Below the pieces are notes generated by a model. It did not search any database, was not told the DNA's origin, and was given only the letters and a program-made list of their open reading frames with translations. DNA of 64,000 nucleotides, from positions 2,033,501-2,097,500 of the forward strand of contig NZ_CP102355.1 in assembly GCF_009696685.2 (NCBI RefSeq), in the 5' to 3' direction. This document shows, piece after piece, positions 33,201 to 41,645 of the stretch (within the stretch, counting starts at the first letter, position 1; every line of letters starts with the position of its first letter). The translations under genes and the position numbers were made by a program. This DNA comes from Paracoccus sp. SMMA_5_TC. Its GTDB lineage: Bacteria > Pseudomonadota > Alphaproteobacteria > Rhodobacterales > Rhodobacteraceae.

Positions 33201-33749
33201 ATCCAGACCCTGGCCGAGGTGACGCAGGCGGTCGCCGACGGACCGCTGGTCGCGGCGATGGCGGGCACTGTTGCCTTCCGCCAGGAAAAGAAATCGGCGC
33301 GCGGCACGCGCTTTGCCTTTGTCGGCCTGTCCGATCCCACCGGGCTCTACGAGGTGACGGTGTTTTCCGACACGCTGGACGCGCATCGCCAGCATCTGGA
33401 GCCGGGGGCGAATGTGGTGTTGCAGGTTCAGGCCGAACCTTCGGGCGATCAGGTCAAGCTGTTGGCGCGGGCGGTGACGCCGCTGGATCAAGCGGTGGCC
33501 GATGCCGGCGCCAACCGGCTTGCCGTCGAGATTTCGGGGCTGGATGCGGTGCCGATGATCGCCCAGGCCTTGCAGCGCATCCGCGAGGAAATGACCGCAC
33601 CGGCACGCGCGCGCGGCCCGATCGCCCTGCGCGTCAAAGACGGCAATGACCTGATCGATATCGAGATCGCCGATGACGCGCCGTTGACTACCCCGGCCCG
33701 TCAGGCGCTGCGCGTCATTCCGGGCGTGCTGGAGGTGGTCGAGGAATAG
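30279..33749 (+). CDS. dnaE: DNA polymerase III alpha subunit
   Basis: At 1156 residues it is close to E. coli DnaE (1160). It starts with the PHP domain (FIHLRTHSEHSLLEGAI), followed by the polymerase core with catalytic aspartates in MPDFDIDF (Asp396, Asp398, Asp400) and RGSGAGSLVAYAL. The helix-hairpin-helix and OB-fold regions lie near the C-terminus (FVGLSDPTGLYEVTVFSD). It is the replicative polymerase. The ribosome site before ATG 30279 is weak. A bidirectional hairpin ends the gene. Confidence 0.97.
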   Translation: MQHSSPRFIHLRTHSEHSLLEGAIPVKDLARLAAQNDMPAVALTDTNALFAALEFSVKAQDYGVQPIIGCQVTLEAGVTGPVVLLAQDQAGWLNLMQLSTCLYLREGGALPHVTLDELAAHAQGLICLTGGALGPLGLLVAQGRLPEARTLLERLAAAFPTRLYVELQRHHDAEGRPVPEEQAAEGGMIDLAYALDLPLVATNDAYFPKSDLYAAHDALICIAERAYVDQTAPRRRLTPQHYFKSPAEMAALFADLPEAIENTVEIARRCAFAVRKHKPILPRFADDEVEELRRQAWEGLRARLEIIPHAVPVAEYEERLRFELGIIEQMGFPGYFLIVADFIKWAKDHGIPVGPGRGSGAGSLVAYALTITDLDPLRYSLLFERFLNPERVSMPDFDIDFCMDRREEVIQYVQEKYGRDRVGQIITFGALLSKAAVRDVGRVLQLPFGQVDRLSKMIPVEGVKPVSVTKALADEPRLREAAKEEVVGRLLDYAAKLEGLLRNASTHAAGVVIADRPLHHLVPLYRDPASDMPATQFNMKWVEQAGLVKFDFLGLKTLTVIQNAVDLINGTGRPLHVAADGRQLYTPARGAENQINAIPLDDRATYELFASARTVAVFQVESAGMMDALRRMRPTCIEDIVALVALYRPGPMENIPTYCEVKNGLRPLESLHPSIDPILAETQGIIVYQEQVMQIAQVMAGYSLGGADLLRRAMGKKIPEEMAKERPKFVEGCKSRGIDAKKAGEVFDLLEKFANYGFNKSHAAAYAVVSYQTAWLKANHPVEFMAAVMNCDIHLTDKLAIYKREADRMGIETVPPCVNRSLATFSVDGGRIVYALGALKGVGVEAMNLIVQARGDKPFRDLHDFARRVDMKRVGKRPLEMLARAGAFDCLEVNRAKVLKSLDGLVAWSAAVQAAANSSQSSLFGGGEDLPPPRPVPAPIWMPAEKLAEEHAAVGFYLSGHPLDDYLPALRRKNIQTLAEVTQAVADGPLVAAMAGTVAFRQEKKSARGTRFAFVGLSDPTGLYEVTVFSDTLDAHRQHLEPGANVVLQVQAEPSGDQVKLLARAVTPLDQAVADAGANRLAVEISGLDAVPMIAQALQRIREEMTAPARARGPIALRVKDGNDLIDIEIADDAPLTTPARQALRVIPGVLEVVEE

Positions 33750-33754
33750 GGGGT

Positions 33755-33778
33755 AAGGCCCCGCCTTGGCGGGGCCTT
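33755..33778. terminator. Bidirectional terminator between dnaE and ilvC
   Basis: AAGGCCCCGCC and GGCGGGGCCTT form an 11-base-pair stem with a two-base apex (33766-33767). It lies between two convergent genes, five bases after the dnaE stop and 11 bases before the ilvC stop, so it can serve both strands. Confidence 0.75.
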
Positions 33779-33789
33779 GTGCGATTTGC

Positions 33790-34815
<1,026 letters not shown>

Positions 34816-34902
34816 TCAGCTCCTCGGTTCGATTAAGGTTTTCTAGCAGTGGCACGGCTTCATTTCTGTGCAATTTTCGCAGTCACTCTGGAAAATCTGT
34901 GA

Positions 34903-34920
34903 TAATCATGCTCATGATTA
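34903..34920. promoter_or_regulatory. Palindromic operator candidate in the ilvC-lrp gap
   Basis: TAATCATG and CATGATTA form a perfect inverted repeat around CT. It lies 18 bases before the ATG of the first Lrp gene and about 90 bases upstream of ilvC. Lrp/AsnC regulators bind such palindromes and often control their own gene and the divergent neighbour. Confidence 0.55.
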
Positions 34921-34938
34921 GTTTATGGTGAAAAAATC

Positions 34939-35394
34939 ATGACAGATGCCACCGATCGGCGAATCCTGCGCCAACTGCTGGCCGACCCTGCCGCCGCCAG
35001 TGCCGAACTGGCCGCACGCGCCGGGGTTACGGCTGCCAGCCTGTGGCGACGGCTCGAGCGTATGCGCCAGACCGGCGTCATTCGCGCCATCGAGACGCGT
35101 ATCGATTGGCGAAAACTGGGATATGAGGTGCAGGTCAGCCTGCGCTTCACGCTGGACAAGACCACGCCCCGCGCCTTTGACGAATTCATCGCCGCCGCGC
35201 GCCAGGTGCCCGAGGTGGTCGAGATCCAGACCTTTCTGGGCTCGGTCGATCTGCGGCTCAGCGTGATTGCCCGCGACATGGCGCATTGGCAACAGCTTTA
35301 CCGCGAAAGCATCCTGACCCTGCCGCATGTGGCCGATTCCGATGCGCTGATGCTGGTCAGCAGCATCAAGGACGTGCAGGAGCTGCCGTTGTGA
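34939..35394 (+). CDS. Lrp/AsnC family transcriptional regulator 1
   Basis: The 151-residue protein has an N-terminal helix-turn-helix (DRRILRQLLADPAAASAELA, then VTAASLWRRLERMRQTGVI) and a C-terminal RAM/AsnC ligand domain (EVVEIQTFLGSVDLRLSVIA). Such proteins form octamers that sense amino acids. It is divergent from ilvC and overlaps a second regulator of the same family by four bases, so the two are made together and may form mixed oligomers. Confidence 0.9.
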   Translation: MTDATDRRILRQLLADPAAASAELAARAGVTAASLWRRLERMRQTGVIRAIETRIDWRKLGYEVQVSLRFTLDKTTPRAFDEFIAAARQVPEVVEIQTFLGSVDLRLSVIARDMAHWQQLYRESILTLPHVADSDALMLVSSIKDVQELPL

Positions 35395-35864
35395 CCGACA
35401 TGCTGGCCCCCGACGCGACCGATCTGGCGATCCTGCGGCTGCTGGCGGGCGATGCCACGCTGAGCGCGGCCGAGGTCGGGCGGGCGCTTGGCCTGACCCA
35501 GCCGGCCGCATGGCGGCGCATCCGCCGGCTCGAGGATGCGGGCATCATCGCCGGGCGCCGCGTGGTGCTGGATCAGGCGGCCCTGGGATTTGGCGTCACC
35601 GTGTTCCTGGGCATCCGTCTGGCCACCAAGGGTCGCGTCAGCCTTGAGGATTTCGAGCGCGCGGTGACCGCAATCCCCGAGGTGCAGGTCGTCCAGCATG
35701 TGCTGGGCCAGTTCGATTACCGCCTGCGCATCACCGCCCGCGACATCGCCGATTTCGAGCGCATCCTGCGGCGGCGCATCATGACCCTGCCCGGCGTGGG
35801 CCAGGTCGAGGCCAATGTGATGCTGTCCGAAGAACGCCTGCCCGGGCCGTTGCCCGGCCGCTGA
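35391..35864 (+). CDS. Lrp/AsnC family transcriptional regulator 2
   Basis: This 157-residue paralogue of the preceding gene has the same helix-turn-helix plus RAM layout (DLAILRLLAGDATLSAAEVG, TQPAAWRRIRRLEDAGII, and PEVQVVQHVLGQFDYRLRIT). It starts with GTG 35391 in a GTGA overlap; ATG 35400 is possible. Tandem Lrp pairs of unequal sequence are known and suggest a heteromeric regulator. No ligand can be read from the sequence. Confidence 0.88.
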   Translation: MTDMLAPDATDLAILRLLAGDATLSAAEVGRALGLTQPAAWRRIRRLEDAGIIAGRRVVLDQAALGFGVTVFLGIRLATKGRVSLEDFERAVTAIPEVQVVQHVLGQFDYRLRITARDIADFERILRRRIMTLPGVGQVEANVMLSEERLPGPLPGR

Positions 35865-35942
35865 CATGATGGTCACGGCGATGTTGGGTTGTGTTTTCGC
35901 GGCGCCCGCGCCAATCAGTCTGCGGTTCAGACAAGGTGCTTC

Positions 35943-37244
35943 ATGGCTGCCACGCGCCCGTTTTCCCGATACGAGTTCCTGATCGCCTGGCGCTATCTGC
36001 GCGCCCGCCGCGCCGAGGGCGGCGTCAGCGTGATGACCTGGATCAGCCTGATCGGCATTGCGCTGGGGGTAATGGCGCTGATCGCCACGCTGGCGGTGCG
36101 GGCGGGCTTTCGCAGCGATTTCGTCGATACCATCCTGGGCGCCAATGCCCATAGCACGCTGTATTACGCCCCGACCCAGATCTATAACGAGCTGACCGAG
36201 GAAACCTATATCGTTCCGGGCAAGGTGCAGGACTATCAGGCGGTGGCCGAACGCATTGCCGCCATTCCGGGCGTGGTGCGCGCCGATCCGGCGGTGCGCG
36301 GCAAGGTGATGGCCCGTCAGGGCGAGGCCGCCGGCCTGGGTGATGTCTATGGCATCCTGCCCCAGGCGTTGCAGGCGCTGCCGGGGGTTGCCGATCCCGA
36401 CAAGGCCGCCGGCCGGATCGAGGATTTCGACCGCGGCATCGCCATCGGCGTGGGCCTGGCGCGCGAACTGGGCGTCGGCGTCGGCGACCGGCTGCAACTG
36501 GTGGCCCCCGACGGTGCCCGCACCGCCATGGGCACCACGCCCCGCATCGAAAGCTACGAGGTGGTCTATATCTTTTCCGCCGGGCGCTACGACATCGACC
36601 AGACCCGCATCTACATGCCGCTCTCCGAGGCGCAAAGCTATTTCAACCGCGAAGGCGTGGTGGACGAAATCCAGGTCTATGTCGCCGATCCAGAAAGGGT
36701 GGATGACTGGACCGCGCCGCTGCTGGCGGCCGGGGGCGAGGGGGCGCAGGTCTGGACCTGGCGCGATGCCTCGGGGTCGTTCCTGGCGGCGCTGGACATG
36801 GAGGATGACGTGATGTTCGTGATCCTGTCGGTTCTGGTGCTGATCGCTGCGATGAACATCACCTCGGGGCTGATCATGCTGGTCAAGAACAAGGGCCGCG
36901 ACATCGGCATCCTGCGCACCATGGGTTTGACCGAAGGCGCGGTGCTGCGCGTGTTCTTTCTGTGCGGGGCCTTCACCGGCATCATCGGCACGCTGGCCGG
37001 GGTGGTGCTGGGGGTGGCGCTGGCGCTGAACGTCGAACATATCATGGCGGGGCTGAATGCGCTGACCGGCGGCAACGCCTGGCAGCCCGAGGTGCGCGGC
37101 ATTTATGCGCTGCACGGCGATCTGCGGGCCTGGGACGTGTTCCGCGCCGTCGCGCTGTCACTGACCCTGTCCTTTGTCGTCACCATCTTTCCGGCCCGGC
37201 GTGCGGCGCGGATGAACCCGGTCGAGGCACTGCGTTATGAATGA
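35943..37244 (+). CDS. lolC: Lipoprotein-releasing ABC transporter, permease LolC/LolE
   Basis: The 433-residue membrane protein begins [19 protein letters not shown], the classic start of the LolC/E family, with a first membrane segment near residues 30-52, a large periplasmic domain, and three further segments in the C-terminal third. The last residues ([17 protein letters not shown]) are also typical. With LolD it releases lipoproteins from the inner membrane to the carrier LolA. It overlaps lolD by eight bases. Start ATG 35943 is chosen because the frame upstream to 35889 has no family match. Confidence 0.93.
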   Translation: MAATRPFSRYEFLIAWRYLRARRAEGGVSVMTWISLIGIALGVMALIATLAVRAGFRSDFVDTILGANAHSTLYYAPTQIYNELTEETYIVPGKVQDYQAVAERIAAIPGVVRADPAVRGKVMARQGEAAGLGDVYGILPQALQALPGVADPDKAAGRIEDFDRGIAIGVGLARELGVGVGDRLQLVAPDGARTAMGTTPRIESYEVVYIFSAGRYDIDQTRIYMPLSEAQSYFNREGVVDEIQVYVADPERVDDWTAPLLAAGGEGAQVWTWRDASGSFLAALDMEDDVMFVILSVLVLIAAMNITSGLIMLVKNKGRDIGILRTMGLTEGAVLRVFFLCGAFTGIIGTLAGVVLGVALALNVEHIMAGLNALTGGNAWQPEVRGIYALHGDLRAWDVFRAVALSLTLSFVVTIFPARRAARMNPVEALRYE

Positions 37245-37914
37245 TGTCCTGATCCTGGACCAGATCAGCAAGACCTATGGCAAGGGCGGTCCGGCGCCGG
37301 TGCCGGTGCTGGCCGATCTGTCGCTGTCGGTCGCGCGTGGCGAGGTGGTGGCGCTGGTCGCGCCTTCGGGGGCGGGCAAGTCGACCTTGCTGCATATCGC
37401 GGGTCTGCTCGACACGCCGGACGCGGGCAGGGTGGTGATCGCGGGCCGCGACATGACCGGCCAATCCGACCGCGCCCGGACCGAGGCGCGCCGCCAGACC
37501 CTGGGCTTTGTCTATCAGTTCCATCATTTGCTGCCCGAGTTCTCGGCCGCGGAGAACATCGTCCTGCCGCAACTGGCCAATGGCGTCTCGGCACGCACTG
37601 CGGCGGCGCGCGCGCGGGATCTGCTGGGCCGGGTGGGGCTGAGCCACCGCGCCGATCATCGACCGGCGCAACTTTCGGGCGGCGAACAGCAGCGCGTCGC
37701 CTTTTGCCGGGCGCTGGCCAATCAGCCGGCACTGTTGCTGGCCGACGAGCCGACGGGAAACCTGGACCCGGCAACCTCGGACAAGGTGTTCGACGTGCTG
37801 ATGGCGCTGGTGCGCGACACCGGGCTGTCGGCGCTGATTGCCACCCACAACCCCGAGCTTGCCGCCCGCATGGACCGGGTGGTCAGGCTGGGCGACCAGG
37901 CAGCCGCTGGATAA
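37237..37914 (+). CDS. lolD: Lipoprotein-releasing ABC transporter, ATPase LolD
   Basis: The 225-residue ATPase has Walker [10 protein letters not shown], where alanine replaces the usual first glycine, a LolD-type Q-loop region [18 protein letters not shown], the signature [15 protein letters not shown] and Walker B LLLADEP. It drives LolC in moving outer-membrane lipoproteins. It overlaps lolC and no separate lolE is next to it, so the complex is probably a LolC homodimer with LolD, as in many alphaproteobacteria. Confidence 0.95.
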   Translation: MNDVLILDQISKTYGKGGPAPVPVLADLSLSVARGEVVALVAPSGAGKSTLLHIAGLLDTPDAGRVVIAGRDMTGQSDRARTEARRQTLGFVYQFHHLLPEFSAAENIVLPQLANGVSARTAAARARDLLGRVGLSHRADHRPAQLSGGEQQRVAFCRALANQPALLLADEPTGNLDPATSDKVFDVLMALVRDTGLSALIATHNPELAARMDRVVRLGDQAAAG

Positions 37915-37968
37915 GCGCATCCGCTGGCGCTAGAGAAGGTCGTGAGGGACGCACCACAGGGGGAGACG

Positions 37969-38472
37969 ATGCGCGCGGCAAGGATGGCAGTTCTGATGCT
38001 GGCTGCGGCAGCGACCCCTGCGGCGGCGGATCCCTTCGAGGATTTCGGCACCGCGATGAAATACGCCCTGCCGCTGGCCGCGGCCGCCTGCGCTGCCGAT
38101 CAGCACCGGTTCGAGGATTTCGCCGTCCGTGGCCTGGTGCAGACCGCGCTGGTCTGGGGGCTCAAGACCTATTTCGACGGCACCGCCCTTGGCACCCGCC
38201 CCTCGGGCGAGGGCAAGGGCTTCCCATCGGGGCATACGGCGGCGGCGTTCTTTGGCGCCGGGGATCTTGCCGGCAAATGCTTTCCCGACAAGGCTGCGGG
38301 CGGGGCGCTGGTCTATGGCGCTGCCGGCCTGACCGGGTGGAGTCGGGTCAGCAGCGGCGAACACACCCCGCAGCAGGCGCTGGCCGGCGCGGTCATCGGG
38401 CTGAGCTTTGGCGCCGCCAGCCTGGGCATCGGCACCGACGAGGTGGGTTTCCAATGGGGAATGCGGTTCTGA
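37969..38472 (+). CDS. PAP2-type phosphatase, exported
   Basis: The 167-residue protein starts with a signal peptide (about 20 residues, ending ATPAAADP) and carries the three acid-phosphatase motifs in order: K and RP in LKTYFDGTALGTRPSG, FPSGH, and SRVSSGEHTP. It probably removes phosphate from a lipid or nucleotide in the periplasm. It is shorter than membrane PAP2 enzymes. ATG 37969 with GGGGGAGA before it is preferred to GTG 37942. Confidence 0.85.
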   Translation: MRAARMAVLMLAAAATPAAADPFEDFGTAMKYALPLAAAACAADQHRFEDFAVRGLVQTALVWGLKTYFDGTALGTRPSGEGKGFPSGHTAAAFFGAGDLAGKCFPDKAAGGALVYGAAGLTGWSRVSSGEHTPQQALAGAVIGLSFGAASLGIGTDEVGFQWGMRF

Positions 38473-38493
38473 TCGGGAAGGGGTCAAGCCTGC

Positions 38494-39306
38494 ATGGGCA
38501 ACAGATACATGTTTTGCGGGTCAGGCAAGCCGACAAGGGAACATGTATCTGGCAAGTGGTTGAAGAAATACGCCGGCAATTTCGACAGCCCCGCGATCAA
38601 GACGGCGCATACCGTTTCGGGCAGCGATGGAAAACCCCGACCGGGGTTCATGGATCGTCCCGGCAGTCCGCTTGCCCAGACCTCGCGCGTGGTCTGCGCG
38701 GAATGCAACAATGGCTGGATGTCACGTATCGAAGCGGCGATGGAGCGGATATTTCCGTCGTTGCTGGCAGGGGACACATTGGCCTGCACGGCAGGCGAAT
38801 GGGATGTGCTGGAACGCTGGGTGACGCTCAAGTTGGCCATCATTGCCCGCGGTTGCCTGGAAGGCGAAACTGGGGCAAAGGCGATGCAGGTCCGCGAGAC
38901 GGCCGAAGGCTTGTGGCGACAGTTCGCAACCGATCAGGTCGGACAGCATGAGGTGTTGGTGTTCCGGTGCCGTGAACTGCGACACTGGGGCGGTCATAAC
39001 CATGTTTACACCGCGCTTCTTGAACCGAACGGCCGGATGCATCTGCACGATGTTTCCTGCCTTGTATTCGGTCCACTGCTGCTGGTCTGCCAGCGCCGGT
39101 GCTGCGCTGATTGGGTGCCGATCATGCTGCGCGCAGCCAGTATGGGACTGGTCCCGGCGACCCGGACAAACGCGGGCCTGCGCGGCGCAGTCTCAGGGAT
39201 CGATCTGACAAAGGCCGACCGTCTGTTGCGCAGCTACAGCCAGACGCCCCAGGATTTTCGGCCCATCGGTTTTCACCCCAGGGACAGTTCGCCCCGGTCC
39301 GGTTAA
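38494..39306 (+). CDS. HNH/treble-clef-like protein of unknown function
   Basis: This 270-residue protein has an N-terminal motif FCGSGKPTREHVSGKWL and, about 60 residues later, CAECNNGWMS. Together these resemble a widespread family of treble-clef, HNH-endonuclease-like proteins with CxxC-EH and CxxCNNGWMS motifs. Here the first cysteine of the first pair is tyrosine (Tyr5, codon TAC, one base from TGC), so metal binding may be impaired. The remainder is unlike anything I recognise. Its base composition looks lower in GC than neighbours. It overlaps the convergent regulator gene by four bases and may be a recent arrival. Confidence 0.55.
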   Translation: MGNRYMFCGSGKPTREHVSGKWLKKYAGNFDSPAIKTAHTVSGSDGKPRPGFMDRPGSPLAQTSRVVCAECNNGWMSRIEAAMERIFPSLLAGDTLACTAGEWDVLERWVTLKLAIIARGCLEGETGAKAMQVRETAEGLWRQFATDQVGQHEVLVFRCRELRHWGGHNHVYTALLEPNGRMHLHDVSCLVFGPLLLVCQRRCCADWVPIMLRAASMGLVPATRTNAGLRGAVSGIDLTKADRLLRSYSQTPQDFRPIGFHPRDSSPRSG

Positions 39307-40160
39307 CGATGCCGGCGAAAGAAGCGGGCGCGGTCGTAAAGCGTCTCGAGTCGTTTCAGTCGCGGCTCGGTTTCGTCCCAGCTCAGCGTCTGCACCGCGG
39401 TCAGCAGCGTTTCCACCAGCACCAGGATCGACACCGTCGAATCCCAGGCGCTGGGGGCCTCGATATGGCAGGCAAGGCAGTGGCGGGCATGGGCGGCCGC
39501 CGGGCTGCACCAGCGATCGGTGATCAGCACGACCTCGGCCCCCTGGTCCACCGCCATCTCGACCAGTTGCAGCACCGAATTTTCATAGCGGCGGATGTCG
39601 AAAACCAGGAACACGTCGCCGGGCTGCATGTCCAGCAGTGCCGGCGGCCAGGTGTTCGATGTGCCCGACAGCAGCGTGACATCGGCGCGGACCACCTTCA
39701 TCAGCGTGACGAAATAATCGGCATGGGCATGGGTGATACGCCCGCCCATGGCAAAGATCTGGCGTGATTTGTCCGCCAGCAGGCGCGCCGCGGCGTCGAA
39801 TTCGTCGTGATCGATCTGGCCCAGGGTGGCTTGCAGATTGGCCACCACGGCATCGGCGAATCGGTTCAGGATATGCGTGTCGGGCGCGCCGCCCGCCCAG
39901 CGGTCATGCTTGGCCAGCGGCGACAGCAACATCGCCTCGACCTCGCTGCGCAGGGCGGATTGATAATCGGGATAGCCCTTGAAACCCAGCTTCTGACACA
40001 GGCGCACCACCGTGGGGGTGGAAACCTTGGCCGCCCGTGCCAGTGTGGTGATCGAGCCCAGCGCCGCCACCGGATACTGTCCAAGAATATGGGTAGCCAA
40101 CTGGCGCTCGGCCCGTGTCAGATCGGGCAGGGCGGTGCGCATGCGCTGTTCGATGTCCAT
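39303..40160 (-). CDS. MurR/RpiR family transcriptional regulator
   Basis: The 285-residue protein has an N-terminal helix-turn-helix (LTRAERQLATHILGQYP, then AAKVSTPTVVRLCQKLGFKG) and a C-terminal SIS sugar-isomerase-like domain (QIFAMGGRITHAHADYFVTL, GDVFLVFDIRRYENSVLQL). RpiR regulators bind phosphosugars or other small acids. It is divergent from the catabolic cluster starting at 40280 and is the natural candidate to control it. An inverted repeat lies in the shared gap. Confidence 0.92.
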   Translation of the reverse strand: MDIEQRMRTALPDLTRAERQLATHILGQYPVAALGSITTLARAAKVSTPTVVRLCQKLGFKGYPDYQSALRSEVEAMLLSPLAKHDRWAGGAPDTHILNRFADAVVANLQATLGQIDHDEFDAAARLLADKSRQIFAMGGRITHAHADYFVTLMKVVRADVTLLSGTSNTWPPALLDMQPGDVFLVFDIRRYENSVLQLVEMAVDQGAEVVLITDRWCSPAAAHARHCLACHIEAPSAWDSTVSILVLVETLLTAVQTLSWDETEPRLKRLETLYDRARFFRRHR

Positions 40161-40228
40161 CGCAACCTCACGTCACACGGGGCGCGCGGCGCGCCGTTTC
40201 GGCAGCCTTGGCGCGCATGCGGGCAGTC

Positions 40229-40276
40229 GTCAAGAAAAGATTGTAACAGGAAAGACATCAAAGAAAAATTCTTGAC
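40229..40276. promoter_or_regulatory. Inverted repeat in the rpiR-catabolic operon gap
   Basis: GTCAAGAA (40229-40236) and TTCTTGAC (40269-40276) are exact reverse complements, 32 bases apart, in an A-rich gap between divergent genes. They may be paired half-sites for the RpiR regulator. The second half also contains a TTGACA (40273-40278). Confidence 0.45.
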
Positions 40277-40279
40277 AGA

Positions 40280-41104
40280 ATGGGCGCTGGCATGAACGCT
40301 GACGAAAAAAGGGGGGTGAATCGGATCGTGTCAGAGGCCGTCTTGATTCAGGATTACGGGTCTTTTCCCGCGCTTGTCGAAAATCGCGAGGCTGCGGGGC
40401 GGATCGTTCTGGTGTGCGAACACGCTTCTTGCCGCATCCCTGAAGCCTGGGGCGGCCTGGGGCTTGCCGACGACGCCGCACGGGCCCATGTCGCCTGGGA
40501 TCCGGGGGCGCTGGATCTGGCGCGCGGGCTGGCGGCGCGGCTGGATGCCTGCCTGGTTCATGCCGCGGTCAGCCGGCTGGTCCATGATCTGAACCGGTCC
40601 CCCGATCACCCTGGCGCGATGCCGGCCAGGTCCGAGTTGTTCGACATTCCGGGCAATGCAACAATTTCCCCGGCCGAGCGGCTGGCGCGGATGCGGGCGG
40701 TCTACATTCCGTTTCACACCGATCTGCATGGGGTGATCGCACAGCGTCTTGCGCTGGGTCTCAGGCCGGTGATCGTGACCATCCATTCCTTTACGCCGGT
40801 CTATTTCGGGCAGCCGCGGGATGTCGAATTCGGCATTATCCACGACACCGACGACCGCTTTGCCCGCGCGGTATTGCAGAATGCGCCGCAGGCAATGGTG
40901 GCGCGACTGAACCAGCCCTATTCCGCGGCGGATGGGGTCACCCATACCCTGCGGCTGCATGCGACGCCCTATGGACTCGCCCATGCGATGCTGGAAATTC
41001 GCAACGATCTGATTGCCACGCCAGCTGCCGCCGCCGCCATGGCCGACAGGCTGGCGCCCTGCCTGCGTGGGGCGCTTGCCGATACGAACCAGGGGGAGGA
41101 CTGA
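40280..41104 (+). CDS. N-formylglutamate amidohydrolase homologue
   Basis: The protein of up to 274 residues has the family pattern IVLVCEHASCRIPEAWGGLG, HVAWDPGALDLARGLA, SRLVHDLNRSPDHPGAM and VIVTIHSFTPVYFG, with the metal-binding Glu and His residues of the zinc-type amidohydrolase fold. Known members split N-formylglutamate to glutamate and formate in histidine breakdown, but no other hut gene is nearby. Beside a glutamine-synthetase-like ligase it could instead split a glutamyl or formyl amide. The start is uncertain: ATG 40280, ATG 40292 or GTG 40328, the last with a strong G-rich ribosome site. Confidence 0.85.
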   Translation: MGAGMNADEKRGVNRIVSEAVLIQDYGSFPALVENREAAGRIVLVCEHASCRIPEAWGGLGLADDAARAHVAWDPGALDLARGLAARLDACLVHAAVSRLVHDLNRSPDHPGAMPARSELFDIPGNATISPAERLARMRAVYIPFHTDLHGVIAQRLALGLRPVIVTIHSFTPVYFGQPRDVEFGIIHDTDDRFARAVLQNAPQAMVARLNQPYSAADGVTHTLRLHATPYGLAHAMLEIRNDLIATPAAAAAMADRLAPCLRGALADTNQGED

Positions 41105-41105
41105 G

Positions 41106-41645
41106 ATGCCGCGCGCGCTGGTCAATTTCGTGCGCCTGGTTGATCGCATGAATTACGGCATCGGCCGTCTGGCCATGTTCCTGCTGTTCGTGCTGATGGG
41201 CGTGCTGATGTGGTCGACCCTGTCCAAGGCGCTGTTCACCCCGGCGCTGTGGACGCTGGAGATGGCTCAGTTCGTCATGGTCGCCTATTGGGTTCTGGGC
41301 GGCCCCTATGCAATGCAGATGAACAGCCATGTGCGGATGGACCTGTTCTATGCCAAGCTGTCCCCGGTGCGGCAGGCGTGGTGGGATGCGTTCACCGTGC
41401 TGGCGCTGATCTTCTATCTTGGCGTCATGCTGTATGGCGCGGTGGATTCCACCATTTATTCGTTTGCTTATGCCGAGCGCAGCCCCACGGCATGGCGGCC
41501 GCCGATGTGGCCGATCAAGGTGATCCTGTGCGTCGGTTTCAGCCTGATGCTGCTTCAGGCGCTGGCGGCCCTGGTCCGTGATCTGGCCACCATCCGCGGG
41601 GTACCGATCCCGCCCGGCCCCGCACAGAAGGAGCCTGCGGCATGA
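41106..41645 (+). CDS. TRAP transporter small permease (DctQ type)
   Basis: The 179-residue protein has four membrane segments (near residues 18-38, 50-70, 90-112 and 130-155) and the DctQ-type region EMAQFVMVAYWVLGGPYAMQ. It pairs with the large permease at 41642 and a periplasmic binding protein at 43030. It starts one base after the amidohydrolase stop and overlaps the large permease by four bases. Confidence 0.9.
   Translation: MPRALVNFVRLVDRMNYGIGRLAMFLLFVLMGVLMWSTLSKALFTPALWTLEMAQFVMVAYWVLGGPYAMQMNSHVRMDLFYAKLSPVRQAWWDAFTVLALIFYLGVMLYGAVDSTIYSFAYAERSPTAWRPPMWPIKVILCVGFSLMLLQALAALVRDLATIRGVPIPPGPAQKEPAA

Noticed and set aside
40280-41104. Histidine utilisation (hut) operon
   Set aside because: Only an N-formylglutamate amidohydrolase homologue is present; hutU, hutH, hutI and hutF are not in the neighbourhood.
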